From contig NZ_PEND01000002.1 in NCBI RefSeq assembly GCF_002844195.1, positions 62,001 through 126,000 on the forward strand: a stretch of 64,000 nucleotides of DNA, in the 5' to 3' direction. Below are positions 51,653 to 60,173 of the stretch, one piece after another. Origin of the DNA: Halegenticoccus soli (GTDB lineage: Archaea; Halobacteriota; Halobacteria; Halobacteriales; Haloferacaceae). The notes beneath the pieces were generated by a model. That model did not search any database. It saw nothing but the letters and a program-made list of their open reading frames with translations, and was not told the origin of the DNA. A program made the position numbers and the translations under genes. Each line of letters begins with the position of its first letter. Within the stretch, counting starts at the first letter, position 1.

Positions 51653-52582
51653 CTACTCCGCGTCCGGGTACGGGATTTCGACCTTCTGGCCGTCGGCGGC
51701 GACGAACGACTCGCCGTCGAACGCCTCCGCGACCTCCCGGGCCAGCGGCGAGGGGTCGCCGGCGTACCGCGAGGAGACGTGCGTCAGCGCGAGGCGCTTC
51801 GCGTTCACCCGCGAGGCGATCTCCCCGGCCTCCCGCGCCGTCGAGTGGGCGGTCTGTCTGGCCCGCCCGGCGTTGTCGCTGGCGAACGTCCCGTCGTGGA
51901 CGAGCAGGTCGGCGTCCTCGGCGATCTCGACGGTCGCGTCCGTCGGCCGGGTGTCGCCGGTGTAGACGAACTTCCGGCCGGGCCGCGGCTCGCCGACGAC
52001 CTGTTCGGGTCGAACGACGCGGCCGTCCTCCAGTTCGACCGGCTCGCCCTCGTGGAGCGTTCCGAACTTCGGGCCGACCGGGACTCCCAGCTCCTCCGCC
52101 TTCTCCCGGTCGAACCGGCCGGGGCGTTCGTCCTCGATCAGGGCGTAGCCCACGGAGCGGGTGCGGTGTTCCGTCCGGAAGGTCCGCACCTCGCAGTCGT
52201 CCCCCCGAAGCGCGGTCGATCCGGGCCGGACCTCGTGAACGCGGACCGCGTACCCCGGCTGGTAGCCGCCGGCGTGGACGAGCCCCTCGACGTGCTTTCG
52301 GGTGCCGGCCGGGGCGTGGATGGCGAGCGGCTCCTCGCGGTCGTTGAAGTCCCAGCTCTGGATCAGCCCGGGGATCCCGAGGATGTGGTCGCCGTGCAGG
52401 TGCGTGACGAAGATGTGCGAGACGGCGAAGCCGGTGCCGAAGCGCATCATCTGCCGCTGGGTGCCCTCGCCGCAGTCGAAGAGGAGGCGCTGCCCCTCGC
52501 GGTTGACGAGGATCGCGCTCGGGGCCCGCTCCGTCGTCGGGACCGCCCCACTGGTTCCGAGAAACGTCACGCGCATCGACAT
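51653..52582 (-). CDS. rnz: Ribonuclease Z
   Basis: This 309-residue metallo-beta-lactamase-fold nuclease has the zinc motif THLHGDHILGIPG, the family GTSGAVPTTER start, an FTHVSSRY region and a YTGDTRP motif. It trims the 3' trailer of pre-tRNAs before CCA addition, which suits the tRNA here that lacks an encoded CCA. The N-terminus MSMRVTFLGT could equally begin two codons later. Confidence 0.95.
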   Translation of the reverse strand: MSMRVTFLGTSGAVPTTERAPSAILVNREGQRLLFDCGEGTQRQMMRFGTGFAVSHIFVTHLHGDHILGIPGLIQSWDFNDREEPLAIHAPAGTRKHVEGLVHAGGYQPGYAVRVHEVRPGSTALRGDDCEVRTFRTEHRTRSVGYALIEDERPGRFDREKAEELGVPVGPKFGTLHEGEPVELEDGRVVRPEQVVGEPRPGRKFVYTGDTRPTDATVEIAEDADLLVHDGTFASDNAGRARQTAHSTAREAGEIASRVNAKRLALTHVSSRYAGDPSPLAREVAEAFDGESFVAADGQKVEIPYPDAE

Positions 52583-52691
52583 ACCCCGCTCTCGGGGGCG
52601 ACGGACTAAACGCGTGTCGGAACGCGCCGCCGTCGCGTCTCCGAGCCGCCAACCGACCGATTCTTACCCCGGCGTCGACTACCCCGTCCCG

Positions 52692-53720
52692 ATGGACGCG
52701 CCGCTGTGGACGGAGACGCACGCGCCGACGCTCGACGACCTCCCCCAGGAGGAGGTCAGAGAGCGCCTTTCGCGCGCGGTCGACGAGCCCATGAACCTCG
52801 TCCTGCAGGGGCCGCCGGGCGTCGGCAAGACCGCGGCGGTCCGCGCGCTGGCCGAGGAAACGCACGCCGACCCGGACAACGACCTGATCGAACTCAACGT
52901 CGCCGACTTCTTTGACCGAACCAAGAAGGAGATCCGCGAGGACCCGCGCTTCGAGCCGTTCCTCGCCGGCAGGAGTCGGATGGCGAAGCGGGACATGATC
53001 AACCACGTCCTGAAGGAGTCTGCCAGCTACGCCCCCGTCTCGGGGGACTTCAAGACGCTCGTGCTCGACAACGCCGAGGCGATCCGCGAGGACTTCCAGC
53101 AGGCGCTGCGCCGGGTGATGGAGCGGCACCACCGGACCACGCAGTTCGTGATCACCACGCGACAGCCCTCGAAGCTCATCCCCCCGATCCGCTCGCGCTG
53201 TTTCCCCGTCCCGGTCCGAGCCCCGACGACGGACGAGACGGTCGCCGTCCTCGAACGGATCGTCGAAGCGGAGGGCGTCGAGTACGAGGCCGACGGCCTC
53301 GAATACGTCGCGGGCTACGCCGACGGCAACGTCAGGCGGGCGATTCTCGGCGCGCAGGCGACCGCGAGCGACGCCGGCGAGATCACCATGACCGCCGCCT
53401 ACGAGACGCTCGGCGAGATCGGCCGCGACGACGAGATCCGCGGCGCGCTCGAAGCCGCCGAGTCGGGCGACGTCGCCGCCGCGCGAAAGGCGCTCTCCGG
53501 CCTCCTCGACGAGGGGAGCTACGGCGGACAGGAGCTCCTCGGGGAGCTCCTCCGCGTCGCTCGGGGGACCTACGGCGGCGACGATCTCGCCCGCCTGCAC
53601 CTCCTGGCCGGGCGAGTCGACATGGATCTGGCGATCGGCACGGACGACCGGCTCCACCTCACGCACCTGCTCGCCGCCTGGGCGAACGACGCCGACGGCG
53701 CGGACGGATCGAGCGCGTGA
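52692..53720 (+). CDS. Replication factor C small subunit
   Basis: The 342-residue AAA+ clamp-loader subunit has Walker A GPPGVGKTA and the SRC motif SRCFPVP after RxxSKLIPPI. The Walker B region reads TLVLDNAEAI instead of the canonical DEAD, so the catalytic Glu is replaced by Asn. Such a degenerate site suggests a structural or regulatory subunit in the ring. It loads PCNA at primer termini. It is divergent from rnz and followed after 34 bp by a lipid gene. Confidence 0.92.
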   Translation: MDAPLWTETHAPTLDDLPQEEVRERLSRAVDEPMNLVLQGPPGVGKTAAVRALAEETHADPDNDLIELNVADFFDRTKKEIREDPRFEPFLAGRSRMAKRDMINHVLKESASYAPVSGDFKTLVLDNAEAIREDFQQALRRVMERHHRTTQFVITTRQPSKLIPPIRSRCFPVPVRAPTTDETVAVLERIVEAEGVEYEADGLEYVAGYADGNVRRAILGAQATASDAGEITMTAAYETLGEIGRDDEIRGALEAAESGDVAAARKALSGLLDEGSYGGQELLGELLRVARGTYGGDDLARLHLLAGRVDMDLAIGTDDRLHLTHLLAAWANDADGADGSSA

Positions 53721-53754
53721 TGTGCGTGATGCGCGTGACGCCCGCGGGGGCCGC

Positions 53755-54360
53755 GTGAGCGTCAGTCCGCGGTTCGCGCCCGGCGCGTGGCGGTTCGCCG
53801 CGCCGCCGCTGCTCCTCGGCGCGCCGCTCCTCGTCGCCTCGCCCGCCGTCGGCCTCCTCTGCCTTCTCGCCGGAGCCGCCGTCCTCGCGTTCTTCCGCGA
53901 CCCCGAACGGGCTCCGCCGCCGACCGGGGTCGTCTCGCCCGCCGACGGAAAAATATCGGTGATCCGCGAGGAAGGCGACAGGGTCAGGGTGGGCGTGTTC
54001 ATGAACGTCACCGACGTGCACGTCAACCGCGCGCCGCTGGACGGCTACGTCGAGTCGGTCCGCCACCGCCCCGGCGCGAACCGCCCGGCCTTCTCGAAGG
54101 AGTCCGAGCGCAACGAGCGGGTGGACGTCGACTTCGGCACCCACGAGGTGTCGCTCGTCGCCGGGTGGTTCGCCCGCCGCATCCACCCCTACGTCGAGGC
54201 CGGGGACGCGGTGACGCGCGGCGACCGGATCGGCCACATCGCCTTCGGGAGCCGGGCGGACGTGCTGCTGCCGGCCTGGGTCGATATCGGGGACGTGCTG
54301 GTGGAGAACGGGCAACGGGTGCGGGCGGGCGAGACGGTGCTCGTCGAGCGGCGGGAGTGA
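53755..54360 (+). CDS. asd: Phosphatidylserine decarboxylase (archaeal, small form)
   Basis: The 201-residue protein has two N-terminal TM segments (about residues 10-45), the SPADGKI segment, VTDVHVNRAPLDG and a self-cleavage region IAFGSRADVLLP, in which Gly-Ser is the expected pyruvoyl-forming site. It converts archaetidylserine to archaetidylethanolamine. GTG at 53755 is chosen; another GTG at 53722 is in frame. It is close behind the RFC gene and could be cotranscribed. Confidence 0.88.
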   Translation: MSVSPRFAPGAWRFAAPPLLLGAPLLVASPAVGLLCLLAGAAVLAFFRDPERAPPPTGVVSPADGKISVIREEGDRVRVGVFMNVTDVHVNRAPLDGYVESVRHRPGANRPAFSKESERNERVDVDFGTHEVSLVAGWFARRIHPYVEAGDAVTRGDRIGHIAFGSRADVLLPAWVDIGDVLVENGQRVRAGETVLVERRE

Positions 54361-54414
54361 GGCGCGGGTCGGTCGTCGCGTTCTCCGCGATCGTGAGCCT
54401 GCGTCGCCTCTCTC

Positions 54415-55419
54415 TTACGCCCGTTCCAGCACGTGCACGTGCCGAACCAGCGACCGGTGGACCCGCCGCTCGAAGACCGCCTCGACGCGCCACCCCGCGT
54501 CGACCGCCTCGCTCCGCCACGACCGGTCCGCCACCACGACCGCCCGCGGGGCGACCCGCCGCGCCTCCGAGAGCGCCCCGGCGACCAGATCGCGCAGGTC
54601 GTGGCGGGCGATCTTCGACTGCCGGCCGTACGGGGCGTCGAACGCGACGCCGTCGACCGCGTCGTCGCACAGCGGCAGCGCCGTCGCGTCGCCGCGGAGC
54701 ACGTCCCACGGCGCGCCCTCGTCCCGTCGCCGGTCCGCGGCGTCGCCGTCGAGGTACTCGCGCAGGTTCTCGCGCGCCCCCCGGACCATCTTCCGCTGGG
54801 CGTCGATCCCCAGGGCCCGCGCGCCGACGAGCCCCGCCTCGATCAGGACGCCGCCCGTCCCGCACATCGGGTCGAGCACCGTCGCGCCGGGGGCCGAGCC
54901 CGCGATGTTCGCCAGCGCTCGCGCGTCCAGCGGGTCCATGCTGCCGGGTTGGAAGAAGGGCCGGTCCGTGGGCTTTCGGCTGCCGAAGTCGCGGACGCTC
55001 TCTGCTTCGAGCCAGCCGAGCAGGCACGCGTCGTCCGAAAACAGCGCCCGGAGTTCGTGATCCGGGTCGTCGAGGTCGACCGCGAAGCCGCGCTCGACGA
55101 GCGTCCGCCCGAGTTCGCGCTCGACCTCGCGCGTGCTCACGCCGGTCGCCGAGTGGACGTCGCGCGCGCGGACCGCGACGGTGCCCTCGCGGTCGATCGG
55201 CGCGGCCACAAGCAGGAGCCGGGCGCTCTCGACGCTCGCGTCGGTCCGGCCGACGAGTTCGCTCGCCCGGCGGGTGTACGCGAGCGACCGAACCCGGTCC
55301 GGGCGGACGCCCCCCGCGACCGCGAGGCCGGGGGCGACGACTTCGACGCCGGCCGCGGCGCTCTCGGCCTCGCGCGCCGCGAACGCGTCGTCCTCCCCGG
55401 CGAGTTCGAGACAGTACAC
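54415..55419 (-). CDS. THUMP-domain tRNA (guanine-10) N2-methyltransferase (TIGR01177 type)
   Basis: The 334-residue protein has an N-terminal THUMP-like RNA-binding half and a C-terminal Rossmann methyltransferase with VLDPMCGTGGVL (SAM loop) and the catalytic motif DAPYGRQS, corresponding to DPPYG. This is the archaeal Trm11/Trm-G10 family. GTG at 55419 gives a VYCLELAGEDDAF start; upstream codons look non-coding. It is divergent from the TBP gene. Confidence 0.9.
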   Translation of the reverse strand: MYCLELAGEDDAFAAREAESAAAGVEVVAPGLAVAGGVRPDRVRSLAYTRRASELVGRTDASVESARLLLVAAPIDREGTVAVRARDVHSATGVSTREVERELGRTLVERGFAVDLDDPDHELRALFSDDACLLGWLEAESVRDFGSRKPTDRPFFQPGSMDPLDARALANIAGSAPGATVLDPMCGTGGVLIEAGLVGARALGIDAQRKMVRGARENLREYLDGDAADRRRDEGAPWDVLRGDATALPLCDDAVDGVAFDAPYGRQSKIARHDLRDLVAGALSEARRVAPRAVVVADRSWRSEAVDAGWRVEAVFERRVHRSLVRHVHVLERA

Positions 55420-55494
55420 GGTCGACCCTGTGCGCGTCCGGCCATGAGCGTGTCGGATCCGCCGCGTTCCCGAACTATCAGCGACCGGTACCAA

Positions 55495-55514
55495 CCTTTT
55501 TAAACCTTAAATAC
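55495..55514 (+). promoter_or_regulatory. TBP promoter region
   Basis: CCTTTTTAAACC followed by CTTAAATAC forms two overlapping TATA-like elements about 20-35 bp before the ATG at 55532, with another CTTAAATC nearer the start. The most likely box is the first at about 55497-55505, which gives a nearly leaderless mRNA. Multiple boxes near a TBP gene could allow autoregulation. Confidence 0.5.
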
Positions 55515-55531
55515 GACACTTAAATCGTTAC

Positions 55532-56092
55532 ATGACCGACCCCAAGGACACCATCAACATCGAGAACGTCGTCGCTTCCACGGGAATCGGCCAGGAACTC
55601 GACCTTCAGAGCGTGGCCATGGACCTGGAGGGGGCAGACTACGATCCCGAGCAGTTCCCGGGGCTCGTCTACCGGACCCAGAACCCGAAGTCCGCCGCCC
55701 TCATCTTCCGGTCCGGCAAGATCGTCTGCACCGGCGCGAAGTCGACCGACGACGTCCACGAGAGCCTCCAGATCGTCTTCGACAAGCTCCGCGAGCTGAA
55801 CATCCAGGTGGAGGAGGACCCCGAGATCACGGTCCAGAACATCGTCACGAGCGCCGACCTAGGGCGCAATCTGAACCTGAACGCCATCGCCATCGGCCTC
55901 GGCCTGGAGAACATCGAGTACGAACCCGAGCAGTTCCCCGGCCTCGTCTACCGCCTCGACGAACCCGAGGTCGTCGCCCTCCTGTTCGGCTCCGGGAAGC
56001 TCGTTATCACCGGCGGCAAGAAGCCCGTGGACGCCGAGCACGCCGTCGAGGAGATCACCGCCCGCCTCGAAGAACTCGGCCTACTCGACTGA
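55532..56092 (+). CDS. tbp: TATA-box-binding protein
   Basis: This 186-residue protein has the two direct repeats of the TBP saddle, each with INIENVVAST/ITVQNIVTSAD, a YDPEQFPGLVYR block (repeated at YEPEQFPGLVYR) and a GKIVCTGAKS/GKLVITGGKK strand. It nucleates preinitiation with TFB. Haloarchaea often have several TBPs; this is a normal full-length one. It is monocistronic. Confidence 0.97.
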   Translation: MTDPKDTINIENVVASTGIGQELDLQSVAMDLEGADYDPEQFPGLVYRTQNPKSAALIFRSGKIVCTGAKSTDDVHESLQIVFDKLRELNIQVEEDPEITVQNIVTSADLGRNLNLNAIAIGLGLENIEYEPEQFPGLVYRLDEPEVVALLFGSGKLVITGGKKPVDAEHAVEEITARLEELGLLD

Positions 56093-56241
56093 TCGCCGGC
56101 CGAGCATCGACTGACTGACCGTCCGGGAATCGACGGTCGCGGATCGTCGACGACGCCTCGCCGGCGTCGACCCGCGGGTTCTCCGCCCGACTCCGCCCGC
56201 GGAGCGGCAGGACCAAAGTCCCGGGGTCCGAACCCGCTCGC

Positions 56242-56616
56242 ATGGTCGTCACCCTGCAGACCGGGTCGGTCGGGAGCCCGCTGGCGATCGCCGGGACGTT
56301 CGGGCTGTTCGCCCTGTTCCTGACGCTCACCGCGCACATCGCCGCGCGGAACGTCCTCGGCGACGTCGAGGTGAAGAAGGCCTTCGCCGTCGGGCCGGTC
56401 CCGGCGGCCATCGGCGTCGTCTCGACCGCGCTCGGCGTCAACTCGTTTCTCGCCCTGCTCGTCGCCGTCCTCGCCGACGCCGGGATGATCCGCTACCTGT
56501 ACGGCCGGTCGGCCGGCGTCACCGCCTACATCACCCTGATCCACGTCGTCGTCAGCGTCATCCTCGGAACCGTGCTGTTCGGCGTGCTCTTTCTGGCGAC
56601 GAGCGCGCCGGGGTGA
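56242..56616 (+). CDS. Small four-helix membrane protein
   Basis: The 124-residue protein has four hydrophobic helices (AGTFGLFALFLTLTAHI, VGPVPAAIGVVSTALGV, FLALLVAVLADAGMI and a final VVVSVILGTVLFGVLF). It recalls a haloarchaeal DUF-type membrane protein; no function is known. It lies 110 bp before a CPBP protease gene on the same strand. Confidence 0.7.
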   Translation: MVVTLQTGSVGSPLAIAGTFGLFALFLTLTAHIAARNVLGDVEVKKAFAVGPVPAAIGVVSTALGVNSFLALLVAVLADAGMIRYLYGRSAGVTAYITLIHVVVSVILGTVLFGVLFLATSAPG

Positions 56617-56726
56617 TCTCGGAGCGAGAGCCCGAAGGGGAACCGTCCGCCGCGTTCGCCGCGGCCGAGCCGGACGACGAGAGCGGAGGGCACAGGAGTC
56701 AAGTCCGCCGCAGCCGCAACGCCGGT

Positions 56727-57716
56727 ATGCCCCTCGACCCCGCGTCGCTCGTCTGGAACCGTGACGAACGCCGCCTCCGCGCCCTCTGGCGGATCCTCGC
56801 CGCGATCGTCCTGCTCGCCGCCTCGTTCGTCGGATTCGGCCTCCTCGTCGCTCCGTCGCTCGGGGCGGTCCGGGTGGCGCTGGTCGGCTTCCTGGGAACC
56901 GCCGTCGCCGACGTGGCGATCGTGACCGTCGCGCAGGCGGCCGTCGGAACCCTGTTCGTCCTCGTCGTCCTCCTCGCCGGACTGCTGCTCGACCGGCGTC
57001 GGCTCTCCGATTTCGGCTTCCGCTTCGACCGCGACTGGTGGGTCGACTTCGGCTTCGGGCTGGCGCTCGGCGCGGCGCTGATGACGCTCGTCTTCGCGGC
57101 CGAACTCGCCCTCGGCTGGGTGCGCGTGACGGGGACGCTCCGGGCGGCGTCGGGGGCGTTCCTCCCGGGGTTCGTCTCGGCGCTCGCGCTCTTTCTGTTC
57201 GTCGGCGTGTACGAGGAGCTGTTCGCCCGCGGCTACCTCCTGACGAACGTCGCCGAGGGGCTCGACGGGTTCGGCCCGATCGGCCGACGCGGCGCGGTCG
57301 CCGTCGCGCTCCTCCTCTCGTCCGCGGTGTTCGGCGTCCTGCACGCGAACAACCCCAACGCCACGGCTCTGAGCACGTTCAACATCTCCCTCGCGGGGGT
57401 CTTCCTCGCGCTCGGCTACGTGCTGACCGGCGAGCTTTCGATCCCCATCGGCCTGCACATCACGTGGAACTTCTTTCAGGGCGCGGTGTACGGTTTCCCC
57501 GTGAGCGGGCTGGCCCCCTTCGCGACCGTCGTCGCCGTCGAACAGCGCGGCCCCGACCTCGTCACGGGCGGCGAGTTCGGCCCCGAGGCGGGCTTCATCG
57601 GCGCCGCCGCGATCGCCCTCGGCTCTCTGGCGATCGTCGGGTGGGTTCGGTGGCGGTACGGCGCGGTCCGGATCGACCCCGAGGTGACCGTTCCGGACCT
57701 CCGCCGCCGCGGCTGA
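56727..57716 (+). CDS. CPBP-family intramembrane metalloprotease
   Basis: The 329-residue protein has about eight TM helices and the three ABI/CPBP motifs: VYEELFARGYLL (EExxxR), FGVLHANN and LHITWNFFQG. The family acts as intramembrane proteases of the Rce1 type, although substrates are mostly unknown. The ATG at 56727 follows an unrelated frame from the upstream stretch. It is convergent with hisG (7 bp from its stop). Confidence 0.9.
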   Translation: MPLDPASLVWNRDERRLRALWRILAAIVLLAASFVGFGLLVAPSLGAVRVALVGFLGTAVADVAIVTVAQAAVGTLFVLVVLLAGLLLDRRRLSDFGFRFDRDWWVDFGFGLALGAALMTLVFAAELALGWVRVTGTLRAASGAFLPGFVSALALFLFVGVYEELFARGYLLTNVAEGLDGFGPIGRRGAVAVALLLSSAVFGVLHANNPNATALSTFNISLAGVFLALGYVLTGELSIPIGLHITWNFFQGAVYGFPVSGLAPFATVVAVEQRGPDLVTGGEFGPEAGFIGAAAIALGSLAIVGWVRWRYGAVRIDPEVTVPDLRRRG

Positions 57717-57722
57717 GAGGGG

Positions 57723-58568
57723 CTATTCGACGAGTCGTTCGATCTCCGTCACGAGGATGTCCGTCGCGCCCACCGCCCGGAGGTCGTCGATGACCGCGAA
57801 CACGTCGCGCTCGTCGACGACGGCGTGAACCGCGACCTTCGAGTCCCCCGCGATGTCCATCACCGTCGGCCCGCCCATGCCGGGGATGACCTCCCGGACG
57901 TCGTCCAGCCGCTCCTTCGGGGCGTTCATCATCAGGTAGCGCTTGCCCTCGGCCGCGAGCACGGATTCGAGCGCCGTCGCCACCTGCCGCACCTTGTCGT
58001 CGTCGGCGACGTCCGGCCGCGCGAACAGGCGGACGGAGCTCTCCAGCACCTCGTCGACGATCGCGAGTCGGTTCACCGCGAGCGTCGTGCCCGTGCTCGT
58101 GATGTCGATGATGGCGTCGGCCATCTCGACGTGGGGGGTGAGCTCGGTCGCGCCCGTCACGCGCACGATCTCGGGATCGATCCCCCGCTCCTCGAAGTAC
58201 GCGCGGGCGACGGTCGGGAACTCGGTGGCGACGGTCCTGCCGGACACGTCCTCGACCGCCTCGATGTCGCCGTCCTCCGGGGCGGCCAGGACGAGCCGAC
58301 ACCGGCCGAACCCCAGATCGAGCACGTCCACCAGGTCGTGGCCCGACTCGCGGACCTGATCGAGGCCGGTGACGCCGACGTCGGCGGCCCCGTCGCGGAC
58401 GTACTCGGGGATGTCGGCCGCGCGGACGAAAAGCACCGTCACGTCGGGGTCGACCGTTTCGGCGTACAGCTTCCGGTCCGCGCCGTTTTCGATGTGAAGC
58501 CCGGCGCGCTCTAAGAGCTCCATCGTCGGTTCGTGCAGGCGCCCCTTGTTGGGCACGGCGATGCGCAT
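57723..58568 (-). CDS. hisG: ATP phosphoribosyltransferase
   Basis: The 281-residue HisG long form shows the N-terminal [14 protein letters not shown] motif, the PRPP loop DIVTSTGTTL-like segment (here [16 protein letters not shown]) and a C-terminal regulatory domain. It catalyses the first step of histidine synthesis, joining ATP and PRPP. No other his gene is nearby. Confidence 0.96.
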   Translation of the reverse strand: MRIAVPNKGRLHEPTMELLERAGLHIENGADRKLYAETVDPDVTVLFVRAADIPEYVRDGAADVGVTGLDQVRESGHDLVDVLDLGFGRCRLVLAAPEDGDIEAVEDVSGRTVATEFPTVARAYFEERGIDPEIVRVTGATELTPHVEMADAIIDITSTGTTLAVNRLAIVDEVLESSVRLFARPDVADDDKVRQVATALESVLAAEGKRYLMMNAPKERLDDVREVIPGMGGPTVMDIAGDSKVAVHAVVDERDVFAVIDDLRAVGATDILVTEIERLVE

Positions 58569-58714
58569 ACCCTCCCCTCACGCCGACGGGGGAACACTGT
58601 TTCGACCCCGTCTCTTCGCCGACCGACGAGGGGGGTCAACGGCGAGTATGCCGACGTTACTCCCCCGTTTTGCGGTGATTAACAAAATCGCCCCGTGGTG
58701 AATGTTCGGATCGC

Positions 58715-59563
58715 ATGAACGATCGAAGGACACGACGGGCCGTTCTCGGTCTCGCGGGGACGACGGCCGCCGCGGGGCTGTCCGGCTGCACCGGGCTGCT
58801 GTCGGACGGATCGGAGGCCCGGAGCGGCGCGACGGACGCGCCCGACGATCGGGAAACGGAATCCCCGTCGGGGACGGAATCGACGCCGGAGAACGCGACC
58901 GAACGGTCGACCGACGAGCCCGCCGAACAGCCGAAGGAGTCGCCCCTGAAGCTCGAAAAGCCGGACGGGAAGATCAGCTCCGTCTCGGTTCCGAAGGACG
59001 CGGCGAAGCGCGAGTACCCGGTCGCCGGAACGGGGACGGCCCCGGTCCGGGTGACGCTGTACGGCGGCTGGAAGTGCCCGTACACGAAGCGGTTCGTGCT
59101 CGACGGCATGGGCGACCTGCTGGAGGCGTTCGTCGAGCCCGGCGACGTGGATCTGGAGTTCCGGGCCGTCCCCTACAGTGACGGCGAACCCTTCCACGGC
59201 CCCGACGAACCCGGCCTCGCGCGAGCCGGACAGGCGGTCTGGCACGGCGATCCAGAGTCCTTCTGGTCGTTCTTCGCGTACGTCTTCCACAACTACCGCC
59301 GCGAGAACGGCTGGTACACGGCCGACCGGATCGAGGCGATCGCGGACGCCGCGGGCGTCTCCGACGACGCCGACCTCGACGCGGCCGTCGAGAGCGATAA
59401 GTACGCGGACCTGATCGACGCGACGATGAAGCGGGTGCGGTCGATCCCGATCTCCACCGTGCCGCGGATCGTCGTCGACGGCGAGACGTACACGCCGACG
59501 GCGAACCCCGGCGGGACGCGCTCGGCGATCGAGGCCGCGGTTCGGAAAGCGAAGCGAAAGTGA
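58715..59563 (+). CDS. Lipoprotein with DsbA-like thioredoxin fold
   Basis: This 282-residue protein has a Tat-like N-terminus with RR and a lipobox LSGC near residue 24, then an acidic Ser/Thr/Glu-rich linker to about residue 95. A DsbA-type thioredoxin domain follows with GWKCPYTKRF. The active site has CPYT instead of CPYC, so only one Cys is present in the motif. This suggests an isomerase, a thiol-peroxidase-like function or a partner-binding role. It is anchored outside the cell by lipid, by inference. Confidence 0.88.
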   Translation: MNDRRTRRAVLGLAGTTAAAGLSGCTGLLSDGSEARSGATDAPDDRETESPSGTESTPENATERSTDEPAEQPKESPLKLEKPDGKISSVSVPKDAAKREYPVAGTGTAPVRVTLYGGWKCPYTKRFVLDGMGDLLEAFVEPGDVDLEFRAVPYSDGEPFHGPDEPGLARAGQAVWHGDPESFWSFFAYVFHNYRRENGWYTADRIEAIADAAGVSDDADLDAAVESDKYADLIDATMKRVRSIPISTVPRIVVDGETYTPTANPGGTRSAIEAAVRKAKRK

Positions 59564-59569
59564 CCCGCA

Positions 59570-59992
59570 CTACCTCCCCCGCGCCTCCCGCCCGACGGAG
59601 CCCCGGAGCGCCGCGCCCGCGAGGAACCCGACCGTCCCGACGGCGAACCCGTAGGCGACGCTCACGCCCAGTGCCGTCGCGAAATCGCCGCCGGCGGGCC
59701 CGGTCGAGACGCCGACGCGCACGCCCGCGCCGGCGGCGGTGCCGAGGACCAGGCTCGCGAACAGGCCCCCGCCCCGGTAGGCGCTCGCGGTCGCGGGGAG
59801 GGACATCAGGAGCACCGTCGCGACGAGGCCGGGGACGAGCGCGCCGGGGAGGAGTCCGAGTTCGCGCGCGCCGACGAACCCCGCGAACCCGACGAGAAAG
59901 AGCGCCGCGGCGAGCGGGACGACCGATCGGAACGCCCCCCGGCGCCCCACGAGCAGGCGGACGAACGGACGACGGGCGACCGGAACTGACAT
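59570..59992 (-). CDS. Small membrane protein with four TM helices
   Basis: The 140-residue protein has four hydrophobic helices (FRSVVPLAAALFLVGFAGFVGA, GALVPGLVATVLLMSLPATASA, GGLFASLVLGTAAGAGVRV and VSVAYGFAVGTVGFLAGAAL). No family is recognised. It is convergent with the DsbA-like gene (7 bp from its stop). Confidence 0.7.
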   Translation of the reverse strand: MSVPVARRPFVRLLVGRRGAFRSVVPLAAALFLVGFAGFVGARELGLLPGALVPGLVATVLLMSLPATASAYRGGGLFASLVLGTAAGAGVRVGVSTGPAGGDFATALGVSVAYGFAVGTVGFLAGAALRGSVGREARGR

Positions 59993-60173
59993 AGCGAGAC
60001 TGACGACCGCCGGTGGGATAATTCTGCGCGTCCGATCCCCTCGGCGCATCCGAAGGACGGCGCGGTAAGACGCCGACGGAACGCGGACGGAAAGACGCGG
60101 TGCGTAAGACGCGGACGAAGAGACGCGGACCGAAAGGCGGTGGATTAAGGCCCCGTCGCCCGGTACCCCGGGT

